64,000 nucleotides of DNA, from assembly GCA_033085395.1 (NCBI GenBank), contig JANQBS010000142.1, forward strand, positions 40,784-104,783, given 5' to 3'. The notes under the pieces are model-generated. The model was given only the letters and a program-made list of their open reading frames with translations. It did not search any database and was not told the DNA's origin. Every line of letters begins with the position of its first letter. The first letter of the stretch is position 1. The translations under genes were made by a program, and so were the position numbers. This document shows, piece by piece, positions 35,901 through 46,200 of the stretch. Source of the DNA: Xanthoparmelia taractica (Eukaryota > Ascomycota > Lecanoromycetes > Lecanorales > Parmeliaceae).

Positions 35901-35940
35901 TCTCCTAGAAAGGGTCTACTTACGCATTCACTTCTGCCAT
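29921..35940 (-). CDS. NFX1-type zinc-finger SF1 helicase, ZNFX1/Hrr1-like
   Basis: A 17-nt first exon (35940-35924, MAEVNA) joins one huge exon (35870-29921), giving 1988 aa. Order of domains: two CCCH zinc fingers at the N-terminus (CFNFMRGNCRYGNRCKFTH and a second through about residue 60); a long helical region; an SF1 (UPF1-like) helicase with Walker A GPPGTGKS near residue 664 and the Walker B-like VVLIEEAGE near 929; C-terminal helicase motifs (TVDNFQGEEAKVVIISLVRS; SRARHGMYLIGNA). A dense series of NFX1-type Cys/His repeats lies at about 1270-1540, and an RZ-type zinc finger near the C-terminus (GHWYYCANGHPFTVGECG, about 1930-1975). The layout matches ZNFX1 of animals and Hrr1 of S. 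pombe, which act with RNA-dependent RNA polymerase in small-RNA and heterochromatin pathways. That role is inference here. The two-exon start is needed because no ATG opens the large frame. Confidence 0.92.
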
Positions 35941-36639
35941 ATCGGATCGAAAGAGACGGGCGTGGGATCGCGGAAAGGTTATCAGTAGAGGTAACACTGC
36001 GGCAAAGCTATCTTATAGTAGGGCGAGGCTGCTGCAAGGCTAGGAAGTCAGCTCTGGAAGGTTCGAGCTTTAGGGAACTTTTGCAATACCAATTGATGGA
36101 AATTTGTTCAGCGTAGGTGAATGAAAATTTAGCAGAAGAAGAGTAGTTGCTTTTCTGTCGTCCCTCGTAGAATGATGTCTTTCTTTCCGGGTTGATGCAT
36201 GGTGGGGCAATGCAGTACAACACATCCAGTGACAAGCCACTGACAAGGATCATCAACCAATCAGACCAATCAGACCACTCTTACTTGGGATACGGCGGAA
36301 CATTACGTGGCTGTAGATCAGGTATGCTGGAGATTAGGATCGCTTTCCTGTCTCTGAACTGTACGAAGGAAGTTGACAAGGGATTTAGGGTGAACCATCA
36401 ACTCGTTGGGTGGACATTTGTGCGTGACCCATCCTCCTAATACATGGTTCTTCACTCGACATCGTGGCATTCTGGACCAGCCATATTGAGCGTCAGAACG
36501 ATTGAGCCACTCTCTACAGCTAGCAGTATGTGTCCCCACCAACAGCAGTACTGAAAACCCCTTACCTCTTAGGGTGCGTCGCTCTCCAACGTAGTAAGTA
36601 GCGGAGTTTCTCCGAGTTCAAAGCCCGATATACTGAAGA
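35941..36639. promoter_or_regulatory. Upstream region of the helicase gene
   Basis: This contains the promoter of the helicase (minus) and the 3' side of the adenylosuccinate lyase relic. The open frames here are short and unsupported. A TG/CA-balanced stretch with a direct repeat of AATCAGACC lies at about 36258-36275. Confidence 0.4.
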
Positions 36640-37500
36640 CGCCGGTCACAGAAGTGTACAAGTTGATGAAGTCGTTCTTGCCCCCCTGATTCTTGACTAC
36701 GTCGCTGGCCTGGTGGAAAAGCACGCGTATCTGCTGGTGCGCTTCCTAGCAAAAACCGCGCCCTTGGCGGCCACCTTCATAATGACGTTTTCCGGGGCCA
36801 TGAATGGAACCTCCTCCATGTTGTGTGCGTGAACTCTTTGGGGATAGATGATCATGTATATATTAGACATTGAAAAGCAGTCGATCTTTGAGGCAGAGTT
36901 TCTGGGGTTATGAATGACAATTGCCCTGAAAGAAATGAAATGCTAAACTTAGATGTGATTCACCAGGCCTGAGCTGACATTATCCAATCCTCTTAAGATT
37001 GCGTCCATAAGAGAGAAGCGCAATCTCAAGAAGTTCGATGCGACGAACAGCGCTATCATCCAGCGTTGTATGAACCACTGACTGGCATACGTGTCTACGA
37101 TGTTGACGGGCGATGAACGCAGCTTGCGGCAAGGGAGCAAATCCTCTCACAGTGTCCGGGTTGCGTTTATACGCCATTGTACTTGATCCGATCTGGTCCT
37201 TCACAAAGGGCTCCTCTAGCTCCTTCCTCTTAGTAAGATGTCGAATGTCGCTTGTGATGTATATTGCGCTGGCGCCCAAGCCACTGATCGTATTCCCGGT
37301 GTCGCGATCTACCTTTTAAGAATATGTCTACCTAGAGACGTCGAGAATTCTGGGGAAGCTAGCCTTCTGGTAGAGAAACTCGTTGAGCTTGTCGGATCTT
37401 CCATGAATCACCATGGAAGATCTCTTGGTATGTGTATGCAACTTGAGCTAGATGTTTCAGAGCCAGTAGGCCATGTTAGATAGTCTCCGAAGGAGTCGAG
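36640..37500 (-). pseudogene. Adenylosuccinate lyase pseudogene
   Basis: Several blocks of adenylosuccinate lyase (purine synthesis, Ade13) can be read on the minus strand but in different frames. They are FHGDSWK and SDKLNEFLYQKASFPRILDV (about 37440-37330), VDRDTGNTISGLGASAIYIT, the catalytic signature DQIGSSTMAYKRNP (about 37204-37163), YASQWFIQR against TLDDSAVRRIELLEIALLS, ILRGLDNVSSGLV (about 36995), VPFMAPENVIMK and IRVLFHQASDVVKNQGGKND (about 36750-36670). At least three frameshifts and several stops (one TAG where the family has Gln before TY) make it non-functional. The N-terminal third is missing or unrecognisable. It appears to be a decayed duplicate of the essential ADE13 gene, whose intact copy must be elsewhere. 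Confidence 0.85.
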
Positions 37501-37764
37501 GTTGTAAGGAGAAGTGTTAGAGGTACCGCCGGGAAGCGTTCCGAGCCGTGCGAGCGTGGGATGACTGCGCTAGTACGGCTGACGAAGGCTACAAAGTACT
37601 ACAAGAACAAAACCAAACTATCAAGATTGAGGTACCTTAGCTAGGCCCTTGGCTTGCGTTACTGGATTCGCAAGCATAGATTGTTTATAATCTGGTCTAT
37701 CTTACATCGACTTAGAAAGGTTCGGTATCACGACGTCTGCTAAAATAGCCCCTCGTGGTCTATA

Positions 37765-38851
37765 ATGAATGATAAAAATGCGGAGCGAACTTCACTGAAA
37801 GTAGCAATTGAAACGAAGCCTAGTAGTGCACATGGTTATGTTGCTACTGTGCCTTTGGATCATTGCTATGGCTACAGTGAGTGGGCGGTCGGGTACCTTA
37901 TGAACCACATCCTCAACGTGCTAATGACGACTCAGCCGCTCATGGCGGATTTTTGGTGTCAGTACTCCTGTTTGCTATAAAACAACATTTTGCCTCCACA
38001 CTTTGGAGCTATAAGCAACCCGATACATTCGACCTCCACCTAATGTTCCTTCGGTCGGCAACGGCTGGACAAGTCCAGGTGACTATCAATCATGTGAAAT
38101 TGGGCAAAAAGGTATCCACAGTCCATGTGGTTCTAAGTCAAGACAGGGAAGCTCGAGTAGTTGGACATGCATCGTGAGCATAACCACATTATTAGAGTAG
38201 ACTGGCCTAATGTTCATTGGTAGAAATACCGACATGAATTCTGAACAAGGTCTCTCTCTTCCGACTGATTTCACGCTCGCTCCTTCTGTTCCGGTGGCAG
38301 ACCTCAACAGACTTCTCCGTGACGCCGATCCGCAGTGGCTCAGTTGGACATACCCGTGGTCACCCAAAAGCTACCTCAAGGCAGCAACACACATACGATG
38401 GTTCTCACCTGTCAACGGAGCACAGCATCCCAGTATAATAGAGTTATGGCTCACACCCGTTGCTTCCACCGACTCTTTCACTACAGAAATGCTGGGGTCC
38501 ATCATCGACCACTGGGCCGAGGTGCTCGAGAACTATCGTTCCGACAGTCCTTTCACCTCCCAAAGGCTCGCGGATGCAACGATTGCTTCCGATGATACGG
38601 TTGGAACGGACCCAAAAGCGCCACCCTTTAAATATATGACCCTATCTGTGGGGTTTGAGGTGAAGAAAGTGCTTCCCCCCGGGGGTGTTCAATGGCTCTT
38701 CCTGAGAGCACAGATCAAGAAGATACTCAACGGACGTCTGGACGCAGAGATATTAGTATTGGACGAGAAGCTGGAGCTGGTGGCAATCAGTCACCAAATT
38801 AATCGCATTGTTCCTGGACTCGGGTTTACCAGGAAGCTTAATAAGCTTTGA
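37765..38851 (+). CDS. Thioesterase-like (acyl-CoA hotdog, 4HBT_3-type) protein
   Basis: Three exons (37765-37876, 37936-38173, 38224-38851) give 325 aa. The motif TAHGGFLVSVLLFAI after the first intron is the hotdog-fold start of the TesB/4HBT_3 group (normally HGG plus a hydrophobic helix). It is followed by the strands FDLHLMFLRSATAGQVQVTI and GKKVSTVHVVLSQD, then a second hotdog with WLFLRAQIKKILNGRLDAEI and DEKLELVAISHQ (the GR-x-D/E-L region). This double-hotdog layout fits fungal acyl-CoA thioesterase-like proteins of about 300-330 aa. The acyl substrate is unknown; it may act in peroxisome or cytosol, but no clear PTS1 ends the protein (ends LNKL). Introns have gtgag donors and good branch points. 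Confidence 0.85.
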
Positions 38852-39383
38852 CGGTGACAGATTTGATTCGTGTCAGCGGCTCGAGCGGTACCTGGTCTCC
38901 TGGGGAGCGTGATCTTAGGGCGACCACACACTTTTCCTTGCTTAAGCTATTCCTCCAACTCAATTCACCAGACATTGTCTTTCTCCCCAGCTCCGTACGC
39001 AAAGTGCTCGGACCTGACACCTTCGTCAAAATATCCAGCCCATAGCGTAGTCTTGGTTTTCCACTGTCGACGACATCAACTTAACCAGCCTTTGGCCAGC
39101 GAGGCACATTCTGAGGATCTAGAAGTAAATAAGTCGTCGTGTTGGGTCGTGGACTGGTCAACTGCTGCTGCTGATGCTCTCCTACATATAATATCGGACC
39201 TTTAGTAGTGTCTGAATACCTAGCATGCAATAATAGCCTACTCGTAGATGCAACATCTGCAATCCAGAAGCACCAAAGATTAGGTGGAAGTATTAAGCGA
39301 ACTCCGGGTAAGAGGGGTGATCATTTCTGGGCAATGTTTACTTGCCTCGCTGCGATAGCTTCATTCATGCAGGCAGCTCCACC
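38852..39383. other. Short intergenic region
   Basis: This contains the 3' flank of the thioesterase-like gene and the promoter of the dynein light intermediate chain gene, on the same strand. No feature beyond spurious open frames is seen. Confidence 0.45.
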
Positions 39384-41204
39384 ATGAGTCGGCAATCGAA
39401 CCCTAGAGGCCCCGTGCCCATGCCAAAAGCTAGAAATGAAATTCCTCAGAGCGGTGGAGATAGCGAAAAGGGCATGTGGTCCTCCATGCTGGACAGCGTT
39501 GCCAGTGGGAAGAAGCTACCAGAGAAGAATTTGGTAATCTTGGGTTGGTCAGATTTGGCCATTGAATAAAGCAAAGACTGAAGAGACGCTAGGAGGGACC
39601 CCGGATACGCAGAAAGAGCTACTTGAGATTTTGTCCTCTGACGAACCCAAACGCCCACAGGACCGGCACAATAAGAAGCCGTTAATTGCCAATGAATTTG
39701 CCTTAGGGTATACATACCAGGATGTGCTAGATGCAGATCAAGAGGGTGAGAATTATGAATGTCCAGAGATAGAGCTGTACAGCTGACAAGACCTAGATAT
39801 ACTTGCCAGACTATCAATATACTTCCTCTCTGAGTCTTCGCCTGTCTTCGTTACCCTCCTTAGACCGCTATTCACGCCACAGTCCATACCAGAGACACTT
39901 CTTGTCATACTCCTTGACTGGAGCGAACCATGGTGTTGGGTTCGGCAAATTAGGGAGTGGGTTACAATGCTACGATTACTTACTGCGTCCCTCGGCGATG
40001 CGCCTATGGAGTCTATGGAACAGACGATGAAGGAATGGCAGCAACGGAAAAGAGGAATACCTACATCCGATATTGGGGGCTTGACGACAGGCAACGGGGG
40101 CCGTGTGACTCTCCCATTGAGTCCAGGTGAGTGGGATGAGCCACTGGGACTACCACTGTGCGTAGTCTGTCATAGGGTGCGTACTTTAATATTCATCGCT
40201 GAAATCTTGCTTGGAGACTGCGCGTAAGGCTAATGGAACGTAAGAGTAGGCGGATAAGGTCGACGCTCTCGAAGTTGAGCACGGCTGGAAAGAAGAACAT
40301 TTCGACTTCATACTACAATTCCTCCGTACCATACTGATGAAGCGTAAGCGTACTTGGCGAAATGTAATTAAATCAGCTGACGATTATAGATGGTGCATCC
40401 CTAATATACACTTCGGCATCCGTCCCAAACTCCCTACCAACGCTCATCCACTCCACACTAGGAATACATTCTCAGCTAAAAAAGCAGACCCTCAAGCACA
40501 ACGTCATCGACAGAGACAAAGTCCTTGTCCCCCCAAACTGGGATTCATGGGGCAAGATACGTGTCATACGCGAAGGATTCGATGTGGAAGGCACAAGCAG
40601 CGGATGGAGTATTGACATTCAAGGGCCGGAGACCCACGACGCCGGCCCAAGCTCCTCCACACGGGCAGAAAGTTCTGTGCTTTCCACCTACGAGTCCACT
40701 ATCACTAATCCTTACGCCTACTCATCCAGCCAGCTCAAGAACCCAGGCATCGAAATATCGATTCCATCAACCCAGGCTTTCCTCACAACTCAACTCGAAG
40801 TTCTCGAGAAACTCAAAGCGGAGGACGATGCAGCCGCTCCCTCCAAAAGGGACCCCAACAACAGCACATTCAGCAACATGAACGACGAGCGCGTAAATGA
40901 GCATATAGGGCCCGTACAGGTCAACATGGGCGGTATACAAGTTGATGCTGATGATATGCTAAAGAAGCTGAGGAGCAGGAAGGAGGGAGCGGAGAGTAGT
41001 AATAGGACGCCAAAGGGGAATACCGAGAAAGCGACCACAAGTCTGGATGACATGAAGGCAGAGAATGAAAAACTTACTGTCTTCTTTGAAGAATTGAAGA
41101 AGAAAGCAGCTGGTGAGAGTCCGAAAGGTACGCCGGGGAAGAGGGATGTGAGTAGGGATAGTAGTGATACGCCAAGTAAGAAGGCGGCGGCTGCTAAGGA
41201 TTGA
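39384..41204 (+). CDS. Cytoplasmic dynein light intermediate chain
   Basis: Five exons (39384-39543, 39593-39745, 39791-40176, 40250-40343, 40390-41204) give 535 aa. After a short N-terminus, GMWSSMLDSVASGKKLPEKN leads into the Ras-like fold: NLVILGGTPDTQKELLEIL (fungal P-loop variant), IANEFALGYTYQDVLD, WVRQIREWVTML and CVVCHRADKVDALE in the base-binding position. DKVLVPPNWDSWGKIRVIRE and DVEGTSSGWS, conserved in dynein LICs, follow. The C-terminal half is low-complexity with a charged helix (KAENEKLTVFFEELKKKAAG) that would bind adaptors. In filamentous fungi dynein moves nuclei and early endosomes along microtubules; LIC stabilises the heavy chain and binds cargo adaptors. All four introns are fixed by family sequence, including the exon 3/4 junction at CHR-ADK. 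Confidence 0.92.
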
Positions 41205-41387
41205 GTTTGCACAGTTCGAGGCAAGAACTTATATGGTGCAGGGACATTGATAGCGAGTTGATACCCAGTCTGCGATTTACGTTGATTTGCAATTTGGAAG
41301 ATATGGAATGAGTGAATGAGACGGCAAAAAGGTTGATGGTTCTCCCAAGCACTCAGATCGAAATGTCTTGTATCAGGTTCTAGATAC

Positions 41388-42945
41388 TTATTCCCCATCC
41401 TCCTTGGACCCCCCCTCACGCCTAACTCTCGCTCCCTCTTTCAACTTCTCCCACCTCTCCCTATACCTCCCAATAACCCCCTTCAACTTCTCATTCTCGC
41501 TCCTCATCCTCTCCATCTCCACCTTCGCCTCACGTACCCTCTCTTCCAAGCTTTCAACATTGATACCCGCTTGCGATGTCGCAGGCGACTGCCTAATACT
41601 AGCCTTGATGCTCTGTTGAAACGCAAACGACGACGCCTGAGCGCCCACTTCGAACTCGTGTAAGCGTCTCGTGACATTATCGAGATAGGACCGCAGCCCT
41701 TCGTTCTCGAGCTGCAGTTCCTCCATGGTCTTGTTGTTAGTCGCGACCTTTACCCCGTTCTTCCCCGAGCTCCTCATCATCAGCGGACTAGGCGGTCCAG
41801 GCGTCTCCCTCGCATCGACGAATTCATCCATATCTTCACTATTCCGCGTGCCATCTCTTTCCAATACTGGAAAGTTGTGGCGATCGCGGGATAGTATGCT
41901 GGCGTAGGGCATTGTGCCGCCGGTTGTAGGGACGACATAGAAGCTTTCTGCGGCGCCGAGGTTGGTATTGCCGGGTTCTTCGCGGACGGCGCGGAGTGCG
42001 GCTGGGGAGAAGAGGCGGGAGTACTCTGGATCGGCGGTGGCGCGTTCGGAGGTCTTGGAGTGCTGCTTGGTGGTTGGTGTGGGTTCGGCGGGTGGAGGTG
42101 TATCGGAGCTTAAAGGGAGACCGGCGAAGGCGAGGGGAGCAGAGAGCTTGGAGAAGAGGGATTCGAAGGTCGAGTAGAAGCGTTGGAAGGGCTCGTCTGT
42201 TTTGGGGGCTGCGGGCTCAGGAGAGACGGGGTCCGCCGCGGAGGTTTCCTTGGTAGATGGGGCTTCTGGCATCATCGGTAATTTCTCCGTAGCTGGTAGG
42301 GCGGTTGGCTTGGGGGATGCCTCTCCGAGCTTCGACCTCCGTGGTGGAGTAAAGACCCTGCCTTCTGCATTGTGGTGGGCTAAGACGGGTGAAGAGGCCT
42401 GGCCGCTTCCGTTTCTTCGCTGCTTGTTGGATGGTATGCCACGTGCCGACGCTAGATTGCTTGCTATCGAAGAGCTGACGTCGCGTGGTGCTCGGTGAGC
42501 TGCCGGCAGGCTTTGCGACGCAGGGCGATACGGCGAGACGTCTTGCGTTGGTGTGGGGGCTGGCGATGAAGGCTGCTGGGCAGGAGCAGGTTTTGAGTCG
42601 GAAACGGTTTCCGGATTTGAGGTGATTGGATGAGAGTTGCGGAACTTCAGTAATTGAGCGAGTTTCTCGTGGTGTTGCTCTAGCAGTTTCAGGGTGCGGA
42701 ATGCCTAGCCGTATATTAGCCTCAAAAATAGCTATAGTGTTGCGAGGCCTTTACCTCTGAGTTCTGTGTGCCTTTTGCAGCGGTTGCAAACTGTCCCGCC
42801 GCCAGATCATGCTCCTCTATTGCAGCGGTGGGATTATCGGCTTTGGAGGCTCTGCGGGCGTGGGTTTGCGCCTGAGGCAGTAGTCAGTAAGATCTCAAAA
42901 GGAGAGGTTCTAAGGGCACACCAGAGTTAGAGGTGAGGCGTCCAT
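41388..42945 (-). CDS. MIT-domain and coiled-coil protein, candidate Atg38/NRBF2
   Basis: Three exons (42945-42922, 42871-42755, 42704-41388) give 485 aa. The N-terminus MDASPLTLAQTHARRASKAD, then AIEEHDLAAGQFATAAKG and AFRTLKLLEQHHEKLAQLLK, is a three-helix MIT-type bundle starting with the PLxLAhxxxRRA pattern also found at the start of NRBF2. A long disordered Ser/Pro-rich middle follows. A C-terminal region holds two coiled-coil segments: MEELQLENEGLRSYLDNVTR and VESLEERVREAKVEMERMRS. MIT at the front and a coiled coil at the back is the plan of Atg38/NRBF2, a subunit of the autophagy PI3-kinase complex I (Vps34-Vps15-Atg6-Atg14). The identification is inference: other MIT plus coiled-coil proteins exist. 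The first two exons are very short, but all junctions restore the conserved helices. Confidence 0.75.
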
Positions 42946-43238
42946 AAGTACCAGATATTAAGTCGTGGAAGCAGCATTGAAGAGACAGCTTCCCTGAGAG
43001 GAAAGGGTGACAGGCCGAACATTAGGCAGCTCTGGAGAAGCGCGTTGACGCTCCGCTGCCAAGGCCGAGGCCATCGTCATCGGCCGGCCAATGGCTGTTA
43101 TTCATGACAACGATGTGAAATCCTATTCACTTTCATGACCTACTTTTGATTTACGCGTCTCAACAGTCACCCTTAATACTCCACATCATGCTATAGCTAC
43201 ATATATCCTTACCCTTCTCGCCCCCAGGGCCTCTCTTA
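42946..43238. promoter_or_regulatory. Divergent promoter region
   Basis: A 293-base region lies between the minus-strand MIT-domain gene and the plus-strand LAM-family gene. No motif is assigned. Confidence 0.45.
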
Positions 43239-46200
43239 ATGGCGACCTCGGCCAAATCAGTATCTCCGGCGCCATCAACATCTGAGCCAAAAGGCTTCAA
43301 GGGCCTTGTTGCTAAAGCCAAACTCGGCCGCAAGGAAGCCCCATCCACCACTTCTCTCACTGGCTCCAGCATCTCTGATGAAGTCAGCGAACGAGCCGGC
43401 ACAAGGAATTCTGTGGATTCGTCGAGGGACAAAGTACGCGACAGCAGAGGAAGCAGTCTTGACGATGGACTTCCTTCCGGGCCGAGCAATCTTTCAAAGC
43501 TGATTCCAGGCCGTATGAAGAAGAAGAGAAGAAAGCGCGAAGAGGCGGAACTGCAGCTACAGGCTGACCCGCGTGGGCGCAGCGCTGATGGACAAACTGC
43601 AACATCCGCCGTGCCAACAGCGCTCTCTGGCAACAACAGAAGCCGAAGTGCATTGGAAGAAGATGAGGAAGAAGATGGCGAAAGTTTGATCACCATTGAA
43701 TCAGACACTGAACCGTAAGCAGGTCCACTCTTGTCTTCAAGGCTTGCCAAGCCTTCGGCGACCCTGAGAGGCGTAAGCGCACCTCCGCAACCCGACGTAC
43801 ATACTTATATCATTGTAATTTCAGCTGCAGATGCAAGGACATCTAATGCATAGATCTCGAGTCATTTGACAGACTTATCCTTCCCTCCCGGTCTCTTTGC
43901 GATTGCGTCCTGTTGCCTTTTCTTGTCTATGCCGTTTGGCGGCTTCTGTGAAGCCTTGTCTTGGAGTGATACCTAGTTCTGCATCGTTCATATCAAAGTC
44001 TTCCTTTGCTGATCTGTTACATTGGTGAAGACCTACTGTCTCGCCTCCTCCGCTTATAAGCCATCAGTCGCATATTGGCTTCCTTACCTCCTCCTCGCCC
44101 TTAATCAATACCACCACACACGGCGACACGCCCAGCACTCTCCAACTTGACCCCCCCTCTTTCCAAGAACCCCAGTATCAGAACGCCGCCACCGACCCAG
44201 TAAAAGGAAGCACTCCATCATCATCCGCGAACCTGGCACCCGACAATGCTGCTACGATGGCCTCCAGGGATGGTGAGAGAAAACTTAGCCTTCGAGATGG
44301 CAGTAAAAACCGAGGGGTCTCGCCAGGAGCAAGGATAAAGGACGTGTTTACGGTTGGATCTAAGAAGAAGGACTCAAGCCCGCCAAAGAGCCCGGATCGC
44401 GCGTCAGTGGTATCTTCTGGCAGCGGCAATGCTCTTCAAGCATTGTTCAGCAAAGACAAAAGGAATAGTATCAACCTGGGACGATCTTCCAAGGCCTACG
44501 ATAGCAAAGAGTCGGTAGTGTCCAATCTCCAAAGCCCTTCTGCCAGTGTACGAGATATCCCTGCAATTGTCACAACTCCTAATACGCCTACAAGTGCCTC
44601 GGTCGACCCTCCTGAAACGCATGTCACGCCGCCAACACCTATCGACCAACGCCAAGATGTACCGAGTAGTCCATCGCTAGCGACCAAGGCTGCTGGGGCC
44701 GCAGGAACAAATACCGTCGCATCTTCTTCTGGCAATACGATCGCTCACCGTCGGGTGAGGTCTGATTCTGGTACTCTGGCGTCGAGCAAGCTGTCGAATG
44801 TAATGTCTGCCCCGCTGACACCAATGGCTGAAGAGAAAACCCCAGGTGGCAGATCCCCATCCCAAGGCTCGCAGACTGGAGGGTTCTTCTCGTCTGTTTT
44901 TTCAGCCGCCCAGAATGCGGCCAACCAACTAAGCAGCACAATTACAAACAACCAGACAAGGTCACGAAGCTCTACTCAGACAATTGAAGAAGATGGCGAT
45001 GAGCAGGCAGATGGAGTAACGGCTGTGGTAGCGGAAGACGCGCCTTTGGACGAACAGAAGAGACTAGCGGTCGAGACACTAGGTACTGGTGATCTGAGTC
45101 TGAGTCACTTAGGGATAGGCATTGACTCACCTCTTACCAATAATGGCTCGGCCACTACACTTCCGCACGGCTTGTCCGAAAAAGGCCCGGAGGGTTCAAT
45201 AGTCCAGCGGGAAGAAGCTGCTGCTCAAGCAGAGAACGCTTCTGCTGCACGTGCTGTCTCCCAGGCTTACAGCTTAAAGTCAACAGAAGACAATGTGGCA
45301 ACACCTGTTGCTGAAGATGTTGCGTCTATTGTCAAACCAAGGTCAGTCTACGAATCGAGTATTATGACGGGCGACAAGACTCCTCCGAACGGGAGTATGT
45401 ACGAAGGAAATCATGGGTTCCGGCGCAGTGGCAGCGTTCGTAGTCGAGTTGGTACCATCGCCAAACGACACCGTAATAGCTCTTCTGCTACGGGTGGTAC
45501 CATTGCTGCCGCCATCGCAGCAGGAACTGCAGCCTTAGCAAATCCAACGGCCTCAGGCAGCACGACCAAACCTACTGGCTTTGCTGTAGCAAGTAAGAAA
45601 CGTAATCGCGATTTTCACCAGTTGTTCCGTAGCGTCCCCGAAGACGATTATCTTATTGAGGATTACAGCTGTGCTCTGCAACGAGACATCATCTTGGCCG
45701 GGAGAATATATATCTCTGAAGGCCATATATGTTTTTCCAGCAACATCCTCGGCTGGGTGACCACACTGATCATCAGCTTCGACGAGATTGTGTCGGTCGA
45801 AAAAGAGAGCACGGCAATGGTATTTCCCAATGCCATCGCCATCCAGACCCTACATGCAAGGCAAACTTTTCGAAGTCTACTCAGCCGAGAAGCGACCTAT
45901 GATCTAATAATTGGTATCTGGAAGATCAATCATCCCTCACTGAAAAGCTCACTCAACGGTGTAAGACTTGAAGGCGGGACGGGTGACAAGACTGAAAAGG
46001 TCGATCCCAGTGGCAGTGATGAAGCTAGTGAAGTCAGTGATGAGGAGGAAGAAGTCTATGATGAAGACGATGACGATGAAGAGGGGACGGGCAGCTTCAC
46101 CGAGGTGCCCGAGGCCAGTGTTACCGGCAGTGAGCTTGCGGCTGATCAACAATCCAAAGCAGTCATTCGGAAAGCGTCAGCGATGGGCGTGGCAGCTGGT

